Shown: positions 51,820 through 63,200 of the stretch, one piece after another | Layout of the letters: each line of letters opens with the position of its first letter | Numbering within the stretch: the stretch's first letter is position 1 | Assembly: GCA_964023205.1 (NCBI GenBank) | Contig: OZ026833.1 | Span: 5,110,138-5,174,137, forward strand | Direction of reading: 5' to 3' | Length of the DNA stretch: 64,000 nt | From: Lutraria lutraria | Taxonomy: Eukaryota > Mollusca > Bivalvia > Venerida > Mactridae | The notes under the pieces: generated by a model | The model's database searches: none | Told to the model about the DNA's origin: nothing | What the model saw: only the letters and a program-made list of their open reading frames with translations | Position numbers and translations under genes: made by a program

Positions 51820-52145
51820 ATACGAGGGCCATCCGTAAAGTTCGTGGATAGTGTTATTACTGAGACCAGTCGTAGATGTTTTACGCCAAAATTGTATGCA
51901 CATATTATGTAACATATTGACAAAATACATGCCAAATATCAGAGCAAAATATTGAGAGATAAAAAAATTACGCTGTACGGATCAAACGCACGTATGGATC
52001 TACGGAGCACATCAACTTTCAAATCAACGTCGTGACGTTATACTCGTGAGTGAACATATAATTACATTTTCTTGAAGTACTCGCCCTCAAATGTTATGCA
52101 TTTTCTGTCTTTCCACCCATTTAGAGAATATTTTGTGCGATGATT
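51820..52145 (-). pseudogene. Mariner-like transposon 3' end, truncated
   Basis: The minus-strand translation of 52062-52142 ends CITFEGEYFKKM and then stop, preceded by W-KWVER-type sequence in a shifted frame. This is the usual C-terminus of mariner-family transposases. About 200 bp further, at 51820-51850, TACGAGGGCCATCCGTAAAG and TTCGTGGA resemble a mariner terminal repeat. The 5' two thirds of the transposase are missing. Confidence 0.6.
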
Positions 52146-54523
52146 CCCCGCTACTTTAAATTTTACACTATGGGAAAATCACTTTTTCGCTTTCGCGCTG
52201 CACAAGTTTCGTAGCGAATCCTATTGACCCCTTCCGAGATAGCTAAAATATCAAGAAGATGTGTCCTTTAATTTTCTTTATTTTCAAGATAATAAATAAA
52301 ACACATATAAAGTCAAATTGAAGAATGTGTGAAAATATATAACAGAAATATAGTTACAATTTCAATAAGAATAATAACTAATGAATAATAATAATTACTA
52401 GATTAACATGAGAAATTATTATTATAACAATAAGATTGACCAAATGTCAAATAAACGTAGATCCTGATTTTAATCAACAAAGTTAATAATAGATATTCAG
52501 TGTAGAAACAACTATAGAATTTTAACCTTATGGAATATAAACATGGTTTCTGTCTTAATCATTTAAATTTTAGAACGAATTTTATTAAACCAGTTTAGAT
52601 TACAGTTGGTAGAATTATGTATTTTTAATAAATGTAATGTTGATATTTTTGCCTTCTCTACATATAATTGTGTGACTCTTGTTAAAGTCAATGCATCAAA
52701 AGCATTTTGTAGCCATAGGGTAAAAAAACTTATTATAAGTGATTTTAATTGTGGGTATGAGTAGATGTGCTAATCTTAATGTATTTGATGTATAATGCAT
52801 TTCCTCCATTATGAAGAGTACTCAATTTCATCATTTTTACGTACAATTGACAAATTACTTAAGGGTCATGGGTTCAAACCCCACTGGGACCAAATGTTTT
52901 TCTTCTTATTTTTAGTTTTTAGGCAATGTCTTGTACTTATGCCTCGGTCACACACACACATTGCGGATACGGCGGATTACTGCGGATAAAAACCGCAGTC
53001 GTCCGCAGAAATTGTGGGCGGGGCCTACTTTCCTGTAACTCTCTTAACTGATGGTGAAAGTTTTTAAAAAGTTACCTGTGAGTGTGCTACTGGATGTATA
53101 AAAGAATGGCGATATTTAGAATGCTATCTTAATACAAAGTAAATGAGATTAGTCTCACACACATTCTTTTTTATCAATTTTAACTATTTCATATTAGGTA
53201 CATGTATCGGTATTGGCTGATTGGTCATATCAAGTTTCACCAATTTATAGATTTACAAACTAAACTATAATTATAAACTTAACAAATTCAGTATAAAGTT
53301 CATGGCTTAGTGATTTGAAACAAATTTCACAATATTTGGTTGGTCTTCTATAAACCCAAATGGCACGTACTTTACAATAATTTGAACAACGATAACTACT
53401 CTGCATATAGGAATATATTGTAACAAATAGCTTTAAAATAATCATAAGTACTGGTTGGGTATTCTATTGGGTCACGTGGACATAAGAAATAGGTCATAAA
53501 GTCAAGGAAAAGACATTTGAACATGTTACAATTTGACAAATCTTTATGAAATTATTCACAAATGATTATGCATGTAAAATACCATTCTATCATTTCAATC
53601 AGTTTGGTCTGAATATTTGTCTTCAACAGGGGAATGTGGAGATCACAATATATATTGATCCAACCTTTAGAAAACTTTATCATACTGTTCATTGATATAA
53701 AATCCAGTTCAAATTCATTACAGGCTAGTGTAAGGCCAGAAGGCCAAATCAAAGTAAAAGCTTGTTCGCATTATACCGGTCGCGTTAAAAACCCTATGAT
53801 AGATCATTATATAAAAGAAAATTATGCTTGAACAAAACATGTACGCCGTCTTTGATGCTTTGCATCAAAATTAGTCTTGTCGTTTAACACAAGCACTTAA
53901 CACTGTAAATTAACACTGTTTTTATCCTGACAAAGTGTCTCCAAGTAATAGTCAGTATTGACTGGTCGGGAATATGAAGTAGAAGTAGAAATGTGTATAA
54001 ACCATCCGCCGTGCTAACCTGATACATGTATTATGATGCATATTTTTGCCTATTTGCTTGTCAAATAGTGCATAATTTTATAAAATATTGTTTTCCTTTT
54101 TCATTATATTTCAGGCCTTTTAGACATTTAAATAATTATGTAATGCTATATTTTTAAGGAGATTTAATAATTCTTAATCTTGTTTTTTCAAATGCAGCAT
54201 ACTAAAACAACTTGTTATACATTAAGAAAGATTTTAGGGTTTTCTATAAACACTTACTTTGTTAAACTTTTTGCATAATCAGGAAAAAGAAGCTTAGACT
54301 AATAATTTATCACAAGTTAAGCAGTTTTTATCAACACTTTTAGGGTCTAGCTTCCTAAATTTTTGACATGTTTTCACTAGTTAAGCCACATCAAAGGCCA
54401 AAACAAAGGAAACTGCAAACTGGCAGGATGAGCTTAAGTCTCAGTGTTTGCTCAGCAGTTTGTTTTGGCAATTGTAAGTCTGGGAACACAGAACTTTATA
54501 AACCCTTAATTTTGATTTCCAGG
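52146..54523. other. Intergenic, AT-rich
   Basis: A tRNA-like B box (GGGTTCAAACCCCACTGG) at 52870-52890 marks an old SINE. A GCGGATACGGCGGATTACTG block at 52962-53006 is locally repetitive. No gene. Confidence 0.35.
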
Positions 54524-54601
54524 TATCACTTGTATACTGGATTTCGACAATTAAACTTATTAGACAAATTATAAAGTTTTGTCATAATTCTGTGTTTCCA
54601 G
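54524..54601 (+). repeat. 78-bp perfect direct repeat, copy 1
   Basis: Begins TATCACTTGTATACTGGATT and ends TCTGTGTTTCCAG. The identical sequence is at 55167-55244, offset 643 bp. Confidence 0.9.
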
Positions 54602-55166
54602 GTATGTGGCATTGCTTTTCATATTAATTTTGTTATATTTGATTCTAAGTACAACATTATAGTTTTCATAATGTTAATATTTTACTTAAGTTCTTATTTT
54701 GTAAAACTTCTATATCGATTAATTTAACTTATTCTTGATTTTGTTTAAATACAGTAAAAGTTAGTCAGTAATGATTTTATTCAGTGTGACTATTATAATT
54801 ATGTAACTTTAATGAGATAACAAGGTATGCTGCATTTGTGTAAATTAACAATAATGATACAAGTCTGAATTAGGCACTTTAATAAATAACGTCATTATAT
54901 AAAGTTAAGAACAATTGATTAATTAATAAAATTTGTAAGTTAAGTACATTTTGGGACATTTTTCTAGAATCTTTGTTTTTCGCTTAAGTAATTATTGCTC
55001 TGCTATTTTCTATGAGACTTTCTTTGTAATTATACACATAATTTGTACCGATCACTGCCAAGCGAGGTTCCCCACCTTTATTTTTATTGTGTAATTTTTG
55101 CATGGATTGTTTTCATTTGAAATGCTTTGCATATTACTTTTGTTATCTCTTATTTTCTGACATTTA

Positions 55167-55244
55167 TATCACTTGTATACTGGATTTCGACAATTAAACT
55201 TATTAGACAAATTATAAAGTTTTGTCATAATTCTGTGTTTCCAG
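55167..55244 (+). repeat. 78-bp perfect direct repeat, copy 2
   Basis: Identical by eye to 54524-54601. The 565 bp in between carry no recognised gene. Confidence 0.9.
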
Positions 55245-56235
55245 CTAGGAACCAGATTATTCTACAGATAACAGCAGCGTCGTTGTGTGTGTTTAAGAAC
55301 TACAAACACATACAGCTCGCGATAAATATTTCACTCCCGACTCTGTGCGCTCTCAGTGCCGAAGTCAGCGTTCGCAAAGTGCGTGCAAGCCGCTTCATTA
55401 AACATGTATCATTAAACATCGGCACAACGGAAAATACCGTAGATCGAGCTCAAACAAAAGCAATATTTGTCAAAACGTGGTGTTACAAATCATCAAAAAT
55501 ACTGTATGAGATGCACATTTATTTTATTTTGGTTTAGCTCATTATACGGGAAAAGATTTTCTCTAAAATGTCAGATGTTGTAATTTATTGGCAACATATC
55601 AATTGTTTACCCTTTTTAGTCTGAATTGTGACAAAAAATCATTTTCTTCAATATTTACATAGAACATAGAGTAAATTTTTGAACCGTTTTTTAAATACCT
55701 ACTTCATACAGGTGCTAGAATACTGCCCAAGATAGATACATGTAGTTAAATTACACCGTTTGAAAGGTAATGCTTTTATCTACTTTGTCATATGGGGTAA
55801 TTTATTGACATCTACTATTATTTATTTCAGTATAAAAAGCATATAAAACATGGTACATATATCACAGACATTAGATTGCCAAAAAATGAAAATACATAGA
55901 AATATTAAATGAATATAAGTTTTAAAATATTGTAATTAATATAAATATCATCAATTTTTACTCTAAAATTTAAAAAAATCAAATTAAATAAATAGTGATA
56001 ACCATGGTTGTCAACTATACATACCAAGGATGACACAAAAAAGGGAAAACCCCTTATTTCCATTGTGGTCCTTCTATATGGGATTTGACCCAGAGAGGCA
56101 AATGCAGATATATATATTAATTTAAGATAACAACAACTATTCATGAACATAATATTAAAAAATAAAATGTGGATATATTAACTAAAAAGGTATCATTATT
56201 CTTATATGAATATCACAGTAAACATTAAATACTAG
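55245..56235. other. Intergenic
   Basis: The block 55245-55450 is less AT-rich than its surroundings but has no recognisable coding similarity. The rest is AT-rich. Confidence 0.35.
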
Positions 56236-56486
56236 TTAAAAGATGCTGTTTGACCTCAGATTTAAATTTACCTAATTGATTAATATTCTTAATATGGACT
56301 GGAAGGTAATTTCACAATTTGATACCAGTGAAGGAGAATGATTTTAAACCAAAGGAACCAACTTTAGGAACAGCATAACATCCATGCTGACTGAATCTGG
56401 TGCTATATGAATGAACTGAATCTTGAGAAATAAAATGTGTGCAGAGGTACTTTGGGCTTACACCAGTTTTTATCTTAAAAACATTA
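56236..56486 (-). pseudogene. LINE 3' end remnant, interrupted by the LTR retrotransposon
   Basis: The minus-strand translation reads VFKIKTGVSPKYL, then SFGLKSFSFTGIKL-stop-NYLP and LGKFKSEVKQHLL. This is the conserved C-terminal tail of many animal LINE polymerases (FKI-G-SP-YL ... S---G---WN-LP ... F---LK). A TGA replaces the usual Trp codon. The relic ends exactly where the Ty3/Gypsy element begins. Confidence 0.75.
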
Positions 56487-57055
56487 TGTCATAGGTGTGT
56501 AGTAATTATAGTAGTACAATAGTTATAAATCATTCATCAATCATACTAATCAAGAACAATAACCCTTCTCTAAAATATCACTTTTATTCCAAGTAACCTT
56601 CACAAGTCATCTTCACGATATCATAAATTTCACAAACGCGTGACTAGTTCTGCACGAGTTTTTTTGCCGCCACTCACCAGTCAGTATTCATATTCGTTAG
56701 ATGCGGACGCTTTTGTAGGTTTTGCTTGAAAACCTGCAGGTAAATTGAATTTAACCTTATTATTGTAATTTCCCTATTTCGTCTTTGTTTCATCATTTGA
56801 AAAGCTTTAATATATGCAAATGATATAAATAATATAATAATTCATTTGGTGACTTTATTTTGGTAAAATTATTGTTTGTATACTTCTTTAATATTGTTCA
56901 TAGCAATTGCCATATTATATTGTTTAATTATGTTTATTTCATATAATTGTATATTTGAATGCTTGCAGATTTGAGATTTGGCATTATTATACACACACAC
57001 CATAAAACTCGTTGTTATAATTACCCACCATGCCCAACTAAGAGCACCGGTGACA
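56487..57055 (+). repeat. 5' LTR
   Basis: Begins TGTCATAGGTGTG and ends GCACCGGTGACA. Contains an octamer-like ATGCAAAT and a TATAAATA at about 56814-56832, possible promoter elements. Confidence 0.95.
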
Positions 57056-57056
57056 A

Positions 57057-57074
57057 TGGCGCCCAACGTTTTCT
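57057..57074 (+). promoter_or_regulatory. Primer-binding site
   Basis: TGGCGCCCAACG starts two bases after the LTR's terminal CA. TGGCGCCC is the usual start of sites complementary to tRNA-Lys-type 3' ends. Confidence 0.7.
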
Positions 57075-57834
57075 ACATGTGAGTTTTCGAATGGTTTCGT
57101 CGCATCTTTAGAGTGTACACGTTCCAGTCTTCGACACGGTACCCAACGTGATAAGTGAGTTTATTTTATATTCCGGAATGAAAAAGTTGTTTTCAGGGCC
57201 CTGTTTAGCTAGCTAAGTGTATTATTATAACCGGTAACTTCACATATATTCAGGATTCCAGGATTTCGACGTTGGATCAGAACTTTGAACTGAAACTTGT
57301 GAGTTATTTATCTATTGTTGAATTATTTTTCATATACGTGAAAAACAAAGACACTTTATATTCATTTGTTGTTTATTGCACATGTTTTTGTAAGTTTATG
57401 AATTTGCATTATCTATTTCATTCAGTTATATATGTACTGTTTATTTGTTTTAAGTATATACATTGATTTAATAACTATTGTAATACCTGCAGGGTCATTT
57501 TTCATTGGTCCGCCCCATGTTTAAATCTATCTATGTTATAAGTAAAGTTTATCTCCTATTCACACGTGTATAACACATGGTATCTAACCCGTGCATTCAT
57601 TAACATTCATTGAACCATCACTCGGTAGAATTGTAGTTTATCGTATTATACTAGTATTGTGGTAGTACAACTACTTAGCAAGCGTTTCATTTAGATACAT
57701 GTTTAAATTTGTGTTTGTTACTTTTACAGGGTAAGTTATAGAAACGATTGTTGGATTCTAAATGCTTATGTTCGCAATTTAGATCTACTCTATCATTGAT
57801 TATGTACATGTTGTTCCTTGGTGAATTATCGTAA
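57075..57834 (+). other. Retrotransposon leader without gag
   Basis: Stops occur in all plus frames. No capsid, zinc knuckle or protease DSG/DTG motif seen. A GTGAGT donor-like site at 57298 and an acceptor-like CATACATACAG ending at 57873 could allow a spliced pol message. Confidence 0.5.
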
Positions 57835-60800
57835 TGTTATAACAGAATTGATCTCATACATACATACATACAGCCGCATAACAAATCAGCTCAGATAAAT
57901 TTTGATAAAGCAGACTTTACACCGGAACAACTGTTCAAACTTAAAAATATCTTAGATAAATGGAGCAACGTATTTCCCACATCATCTAAAGATTTAGGAT
58001 TCACAGACAAGATTACACATAGTATCAGACTCACCAATGAAGAACCATTTAAAGATCCTACCAGAAGAATTCCACCTGCTATTTATGGTGAAGTGAAAGA
58101 ACATATTCAAGAGATGTTGGATATTGGTGCTATAAGAGAGTCGAAAAGTCCATGGAGCTCAAATGTTGTTGTTGCCAGAAAGAAAGATGGATCAATAAGA
58201 TTATGCATGGATTTTAGGAAGCTAAATTCAAGAACAAAGAAGGATGCATACGCAATTCCAAGGATAGATGATACACTTCATGCTTTATGTGGAGCAAAAT
58301 ACTTTTCGAAGTTGGACTTGAAGTCGGGGTATTGGCAAGTAGAGGTAGACGAAGCGGACAAAGAGAAAACTGCATTTCAGGTTGGAGGAGTTGGATTTTT
58401 TGAATGCAACAGAATGCCGTTTGGATTGTGCAACGCACCCGCCACCTTTCAAAGACTTATGGAACGTTGTATGGGAGATCTTAACTTACAGTATTGTTTG
58501 ATTTACTTGGACGATATCATCATCTTCTCAAAAGACATAGATTCACATATAGACAGACTAGATAAAGTTTTTGAACGGCTGTCATCATATAATTTGAAAT
58601 TAAACCTAAAGAAATGTGAATTCTTTCAGTCAAAAATTACGTACCTGGGCCATGTAGTGTCATCTGAAGGAATACAAGCAGATCCCCAGAAAATTGAAGC
58701 CGTTTTGAATTGGCCAACTCCAAAAACTGTTAAAGAAACTAGGAAATTTTTAGGATTTGTTGGATACTATAGACGATTCATAAAAGGATTTGCAAACATC
58801 GCTCGACCTCTCAATGATTTACTTATTGGACATCCCACGAATACTTCAAAGAAACGAAAGCAAAAGAACCAACAGAAGAGAGTACCATTTCATTGGGGAG
58901 ATAAACAACAGGAGGCATTTGATGAACTGAAGCGGAAACTAACTGAACCACCAATACTAGGTTATGCTGACTATAGCTTACCTTTCACTCTGCATGTTGA
59001 TGCTTCTGGATTCGGTCTAGGCGGTGTGTTATATCAAAAGCAAGAAGGCGTAAATCGAGTGATAGCCTATGCCAGTAGATCACTCAAACCATCAGAAAAG
59101 AACTATCCAGCCCACAAATTAGAGTTCTTAGCTCTCAAATGGGCAGTGACAGAAAAGTTTCATGATTACTTGTACGGAACTAAGTTTGAAGTCATCACAG
59201 ACAACAATCCGTTGACGTATGTAACTACCTCTGCAAAACTTGACGCAACGGGTCAACGATGGATCGCCGCGTTGGCGAACTATGATTTCGAGCCGAAGTA
59301 CAGAGCGGGCAGGCTAAATTCCGATTCCGATGGTATGTCACGAATTCCTTCAAATATCAACACTCCTGATAGTACCGTTGTATCAGCTTTGGCTACTGTA
59401 GCTACGGCCTCTGTAGAAGAGTTGCCGCTGGCGTATAGTGTTGTTAATCCACATTCATTGTCCATTGTTGACTCATCTATTAATGAAGAGGTTCCACAAG
59501 ATATCTTGAGAAGTTTTTCTCTCAGTTCTAAAGACTGGAAACTTGCTCAGTTAGAAGACTGTACCATTTCTCAGTTACATACTTACCTGAAAGAAGGAAC
59601 GAGACCCTCTGCTAAGCAGAACTCGGGAGTATCTTCTTCTGTATTAAAATATGTACGTGATTGGGATAAATTGGAGTTGCACGATGGTGTATTATTTCGC
59701 CACGGTACTGTAAATCGTCAGGAGTACAAACAGTTAGTACTACCTGAGAAACTTAGAGATGATATTTTCATTGCTTTACATTGTGATTTAGGTCATCAAG
59801 GTCGCGATAGAACTTTAACTCTTATGAAACAGAGATTTTACTGGCCTGGAATGGACACGTTTGTTGGTGATAAGGTTGCTTCTTGTCCGCGATGTATTCG
59901 TAGGAAATCACAACCGTCTAAGGACAATTTGACGAGTATACAGTCGAGTTCACCTATGGATTTAGTTTGTATTGATTTTCTCAGTCTTGAGAGGTCGAAG
60001 GGGGGACATGAGAATATTCTTGTGATAACTGACCATTTCACGAGATATGCTCAGGCTTTCCCTACGACCAATCAAACTGCGAAAACAACAGCTAAGGTTC
60101 TCTTTGAGAAATATTTTGTTCATTACGGGTTTCCGGCACGAATACACAGCGACCAAGGAGCCAACTTTGAATCCTCTTTGATAAAAGAACTATGTCAGTT
60201 AGCGGGTGTGATTAAGTCTCGAACCACTCCTTATCATGCGATGGGTAATGGAATGGTCGAGAGATTTAACCAAACTCTTCTTAAAATGCTTGGTACTCTT
60301 GAACATGAACAGAAACATGATTGGAAATCCCACGTTGGTCCTCTTGTTCATGCTTACAATGTAACACCCCATCCCTCCACAGGTTATTCTCCTTATTTTC
60401 TCATGTTTGGACGTCAACCAAAACTAGCCATTGACGCTCTTCTTGGATTGAATTTTGACAATGTAAATAATAGATCCAAGAATGAGTATGTTAGGAAACT
60501 TAAAGAACGGTTAGCGACAGCCTATGAAAAGGCTAAAGAGTCTGCTACTAAAGCTGCATTAAGTAGTAAGACTGAATACGACAAGACCGCAAACGCGTCG
60601 CTGTTGCGTCCCGGAGATTTTGTACTTGTGCGAAACGTATCGCAAAGAGGTAAGCAGAAGTTGGCCGATAAATGGGAGCAAGAACCTTATATTATTATTG
60701 CTCAGCCTTACCCAGACCAACCTGTGTTTGACGTCCGTAAAAACACCGTGAATGCGAAACGTATAAGACGGTTGCATCGTAACTTATTGCTACCTTTGAA

Positions 60801-60960
60801 CACTTCCGGAACGAATCATGAGAAAGACAGATACGTAATACCGCAACGTAGAACGGGAAGGGCCAACTCCGATTCAGTCAACAATGTTGGTATTACAAGA
60901 CCAAAGAGATTAGTTAGACAACCCAGATGGCAACAATCAGGCGAATGGATTATGAAATAG
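57835..60960 (+). CDS. Ty3/Gypsy Pol: reverse transcriptase, RNase H, integrase
   Basis: Copies the element's RNA into DNA and inserts it. The frame opens after a stop at 57832-57834; the first ATG is at 58114, and coding similarity already exists from 57871. Counting from 58093 as residue 1: RT palm motif YLDD at 138-141; RNase H acidic residues D303, E344, D370 and D411 or D413; integrase zinc site H563, H567, C598, C601; catalytic D628, D687 and E723 with the DD35E spacing; C-terminal basic region with a degenerate GPY/F-like module (KWEQEPY). There are no stops in over 1000 codons. No protease precedes it and no chromodomain follows. How translation starts without gag is unclear. Confidence 0.93.
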   Translation, partial: CYNRIDLIHTYIQPHNKSAQINFDKADFTPEQLFKLKNILDKWSNVFPTSSKDLGFTDKITHSIRLTNEEPFKDPTRRIPPAIYGEVKEHIQEMLDIGAIRESKSPWSSNVVVARKKDGSIRLCMDFRKLNSRTKKDAYAIPRIDDTLHALCGAKYFSKLDLKSGYWQVEVDEADKEKTAFQVGGVGFFECNRMPFGLCNAPATFQRLMERCMGDLNLQYCLIYLDDIIIFSKDIDSHIDRLDKVFERLSSYNLKLNLKKCEFFQSKITYLGHVVSSEGIQADPQKIEAVLNWPTPKTVKETRKFLGFVGYYRRFIKGFANIARPLNDLLIGHPTNTSKKRKQKNQQKRVPFHWGDKQQEAFDELKRKLTEPPILGYADYSLPFTLHVDASGFGLGGVLYQKQEGVNRVIAYASRSLKPSEKNYPAHKLEFLALKWAVTEKFHDYLYGTKFEVITDNNPLTYVTTSAKLDATGQRWIAALANYDFEPKYRAGRLNSDSDGMSRIPSNINTPDSTVVSALATVATASVEELPLAYSVVNPHSLSIVDSSINEEVPQDILRSFSLSSKDWKLAQLEDCTISQLHTYLKEGTRPSAKQNSGVSSSVLKYVRDWDKLELHDGVLFRHGTVNRQEYKQLVLPEKLRDDIFIALHCDLGHQGRDRTLTLMKQRFYWPGMDTFVGDKVASCPRCIRRKSQPSKDNLTSIQSSSPMDLVCIDFLSLERSKGGHENILVITDHFTRYAQAFPTTNQTAKTTAKVLFEKYFVHYGFPARIHSDQGANFESSLIKELCQLAGVIKSRTTPYHAMGNGMVERFNQTLLKMLGTLEHEQKHDWKSHVGPLVHAYNVTPHPSTGYSPYFLMFGRQPKLAIDALLGLNFDNVNNRSKNEYVRKLKERLATAYEKAKESATKAALSSKTEYDKTANASLLRPGDFVLVRNVSQRGKQKLADKWEQEPYIIIAQPYPDQPVFDVRKNTVNAKRIRRLHRNLLLPLNTSGTNHEKDRYVIPQRRTGRANSDSVNNVGITRPKRLVRQPRWQQSGEWIMK

Positions 60961-61495
60961 TTATTGTTATGATTGTACTTCATGTTGAAATTTTCGCGTA
61001 TGTTTGCCTGAAATGTTTGTGGATTTATTTGTATTTACGTGGTATTTTATGTACAAGTTTATGTTCATTAAAATACTTAAACTTTACTTTGTTATATCTG
61101 AGTTATATTTTTTTTAATGAACGAGTTATGATAATTGTTCCATTATCATACGTGTACATGTTCTGTACAACTTAGTTAAGTGTTAACATGAGTATTTATC
61201 ATCCTAAATGATATGTTATTTAACTCTTAAGTGGTTTTGCTTGTTTAGTATTTACTGCTTAGTTTAACTCTTTTTGTATATGAATCATATTATGAGAGGT
61301 TATCATGTTTTGGTAATCTTACTTATTTTACCGACTTGCACGTGCGTATGTGTAACTATTTACACCTTACTTGTACAAGTTGTACAGTTTCATAGCTGTT
61401 TACCTTAATATATGTATTGTACATATATAGATAATATAATTTGTATATTGTTTTGTACATTATTATGTTTAAAATGTCGGGACGACATTTTTACG
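60961..61495 (+). other. Retrotransposon 3' untranslated region
   Basis: AT-rich sequence between the pol stop and the purine tract. No envelope gene is seen. Confidence 0.6.
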
Positions 61496-61504
61496 AAGGA
61501 GGGG
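61496..61504 (+). promoter_or_regulatory. Polypurine tract
   Basis: AAGGAGGGG, four bases before the 3' LTR; primes plus-strand DNA synthesis. Confidence 0.7.
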
Positions 61505-61508
61505 TGTA

Positions 61509-62077
61509 TGTCATAGGTGTGTAGTAATTATAGTAGTACAATAGTTATAAATCATTCATCAATCATACTAATCAAGAACAATAACCCTTCTCTAAAATAT
61601 CACTTTTATTCCAAGTAACCTTCACAAGTCATCTTCACGATATCATAAATTTCACAAACGCGTGACTAGTTCTGCACGAGTTTTTTTGCCGCCACTCACC
61701 AGTCAGTATTCATATTCGTTAGATGCGGACGCTTTTGTAGGTTTTGCTTGAAAACCTGCAGGTAAATTGAATTTAACCTTATTATTGTAATTTCCCTATT
61801 TCGTCTTTGTTTCATCATTTGAAAAGCTTTAATATATGCAAATGATATAAATAATATAATAATTCATTTGGTGACTTTATTTTGGTAAAATTATTGTTTG
61901 TATACTTCTTTAATATTGTTCATAGCAATTGCCATATTATATTGTTTAATTATGTTTATTTCATATAATTGTATATTTGAATGCTTGCAGATTTGAGATT
62001 TGGCATTATTATACACACACACCATAAAACTCGTTGTTATAATTACCCACCATGCCCAACTAAGAGCACCGGTGACA
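61509..62077 (+). repeat. 3' LTR
   Basis: 569 bp, identical by eye to the 5' LTR, followed by the ATTA target duplication. Confidence 0.95.
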
Positions 62078-62081
62078 ATTA

Positions 62082-63185
62082 TATAAAACAAAACTAAATA
62101 AATATTTTATAGCAAGTTTTAAATTATTTCCCTATATAATCTATATAGAGTTAATTAGATGTATTATATATAAATATTTTATTCATTTATGTAGATTTTT
62201 TTAAAATGGTTTTGCTATTATTAAGTTGCCGTATCACTTTAACATCGTTGAACTGTACAATAGCGTTAATCACTAACGACGTCAAACTGTAAAAAGAACT
62301 ATACATGTGTTATAATTTTCGTAAGCGTTGCTACTTAAGATATAATTCTCCAAAATTTCATGCCATTCTAACAAACTTTCTTTCTTGCCGAGCAACACCG
62401 CGAACTACCTTAACATGATTTTATATTCTTATTCACATTTATATAATTATTATGCTATATGCTAATAATAAAACACCTTAGACAAGTTACGTTCAATCTG
62501 ATTTTGGACTACATGCATATGTTTTAAAACTGATTAATGCAAGCAATAATTTATTGACCAGTATATTATATATATAATACATGTATACATTCATTGTCAG
62601 TTGGGTTAGTGTTTATTATTGCTGAAATATTAAAATATATTAATAGAGAGAGTTTATTTTATTGAATTTTTGTCATGTTTATTTATACTGTTATATTCAT
62701 GATAAGAGATGGTACGCATCTCCTAGTTACATATGTTAACTTAACCGACCATTAATTTACCGTTTTGTTGTTAAAATAATGCTTCGTAAGTTTTACTTTT
62801 ACGCTAATCTGATCCACTATATATAAATATTTAATATATATTTGAAATAAAGGGAAGTAACTTTACGGGATAGAATAAAGAAGGTTCCGATATCAATTAC
62901 TAGTGATGAAGACGAAACTAGGTCACGATCGCGTACGTACAAATTAATAAACATTTGCACGAATATTCGCCGCTTCCAAATCGTAGGTCTGTACGAGATG
63001 GACATATATCATACCTAAATGGATTTTCATCACAGACATTCAAAATGTTTGAACTGATAAATTCAGAAATTGAAAGAGACTTATTTACGTACAGGTACAT
63101 GAAGACTACGTGCTTTTCGTTACAGGATATCCGCACATAATAGATAGGAGAAATTAATGTGTTTTTCTCTATTTTTTTATTACAG
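62082..63185. other. Region upstream of the glycosyltransferase coding exon
   Basis: AT-rich. Probably intron or promoter, because the acceptor TTTTTTATTACAG ends at 63185. No 5' exon could be identified. Confidence 0.4.
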
Positions 63186-63200
63186 ATATAATTATATACA

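Larger units (their letters stand above)
56487..62077 (+). mobile_element. Ty3/Gypsy LTR retrotransposon, 5.6 kb, lacking gag
   Basis: Two 569-bp LTRs (56487-57055 and 61509-62077), TG...CA ended and identical by eye, are flanked by ATTA target duplications (56483-56486 and 62078-62081). The primer-binding site starts at 57057, and a purine tract AAGGAGGGG lies at 61496-61504. The internal part holds one large polymerase frame. Identical LTRs mean a recent insertion. The 780-bp leader between the primer site and pol shows no gag or protease, so the copy presumably relied on proteins made by another element. Confidence 0.95.

Noticed and set aside
55127..55537. 136-codon plus-strand frame across the second 78-bp repeat
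   Set aside because: Part of it is the direct repeat, and the rest has no recognisable similarity.
57272..57466. gag-like frame in the retrotransposon leader
   Set aside because: 64 codons without an ATG, hydrophobic, and with no capsid or zinc-knuckle motif.
60961..61495. Envelope gene after pol, which would make the element retrovirus-like
   Set aside because: The region is AT-rich with frequent stops and only a short frame overlapping the pol end.
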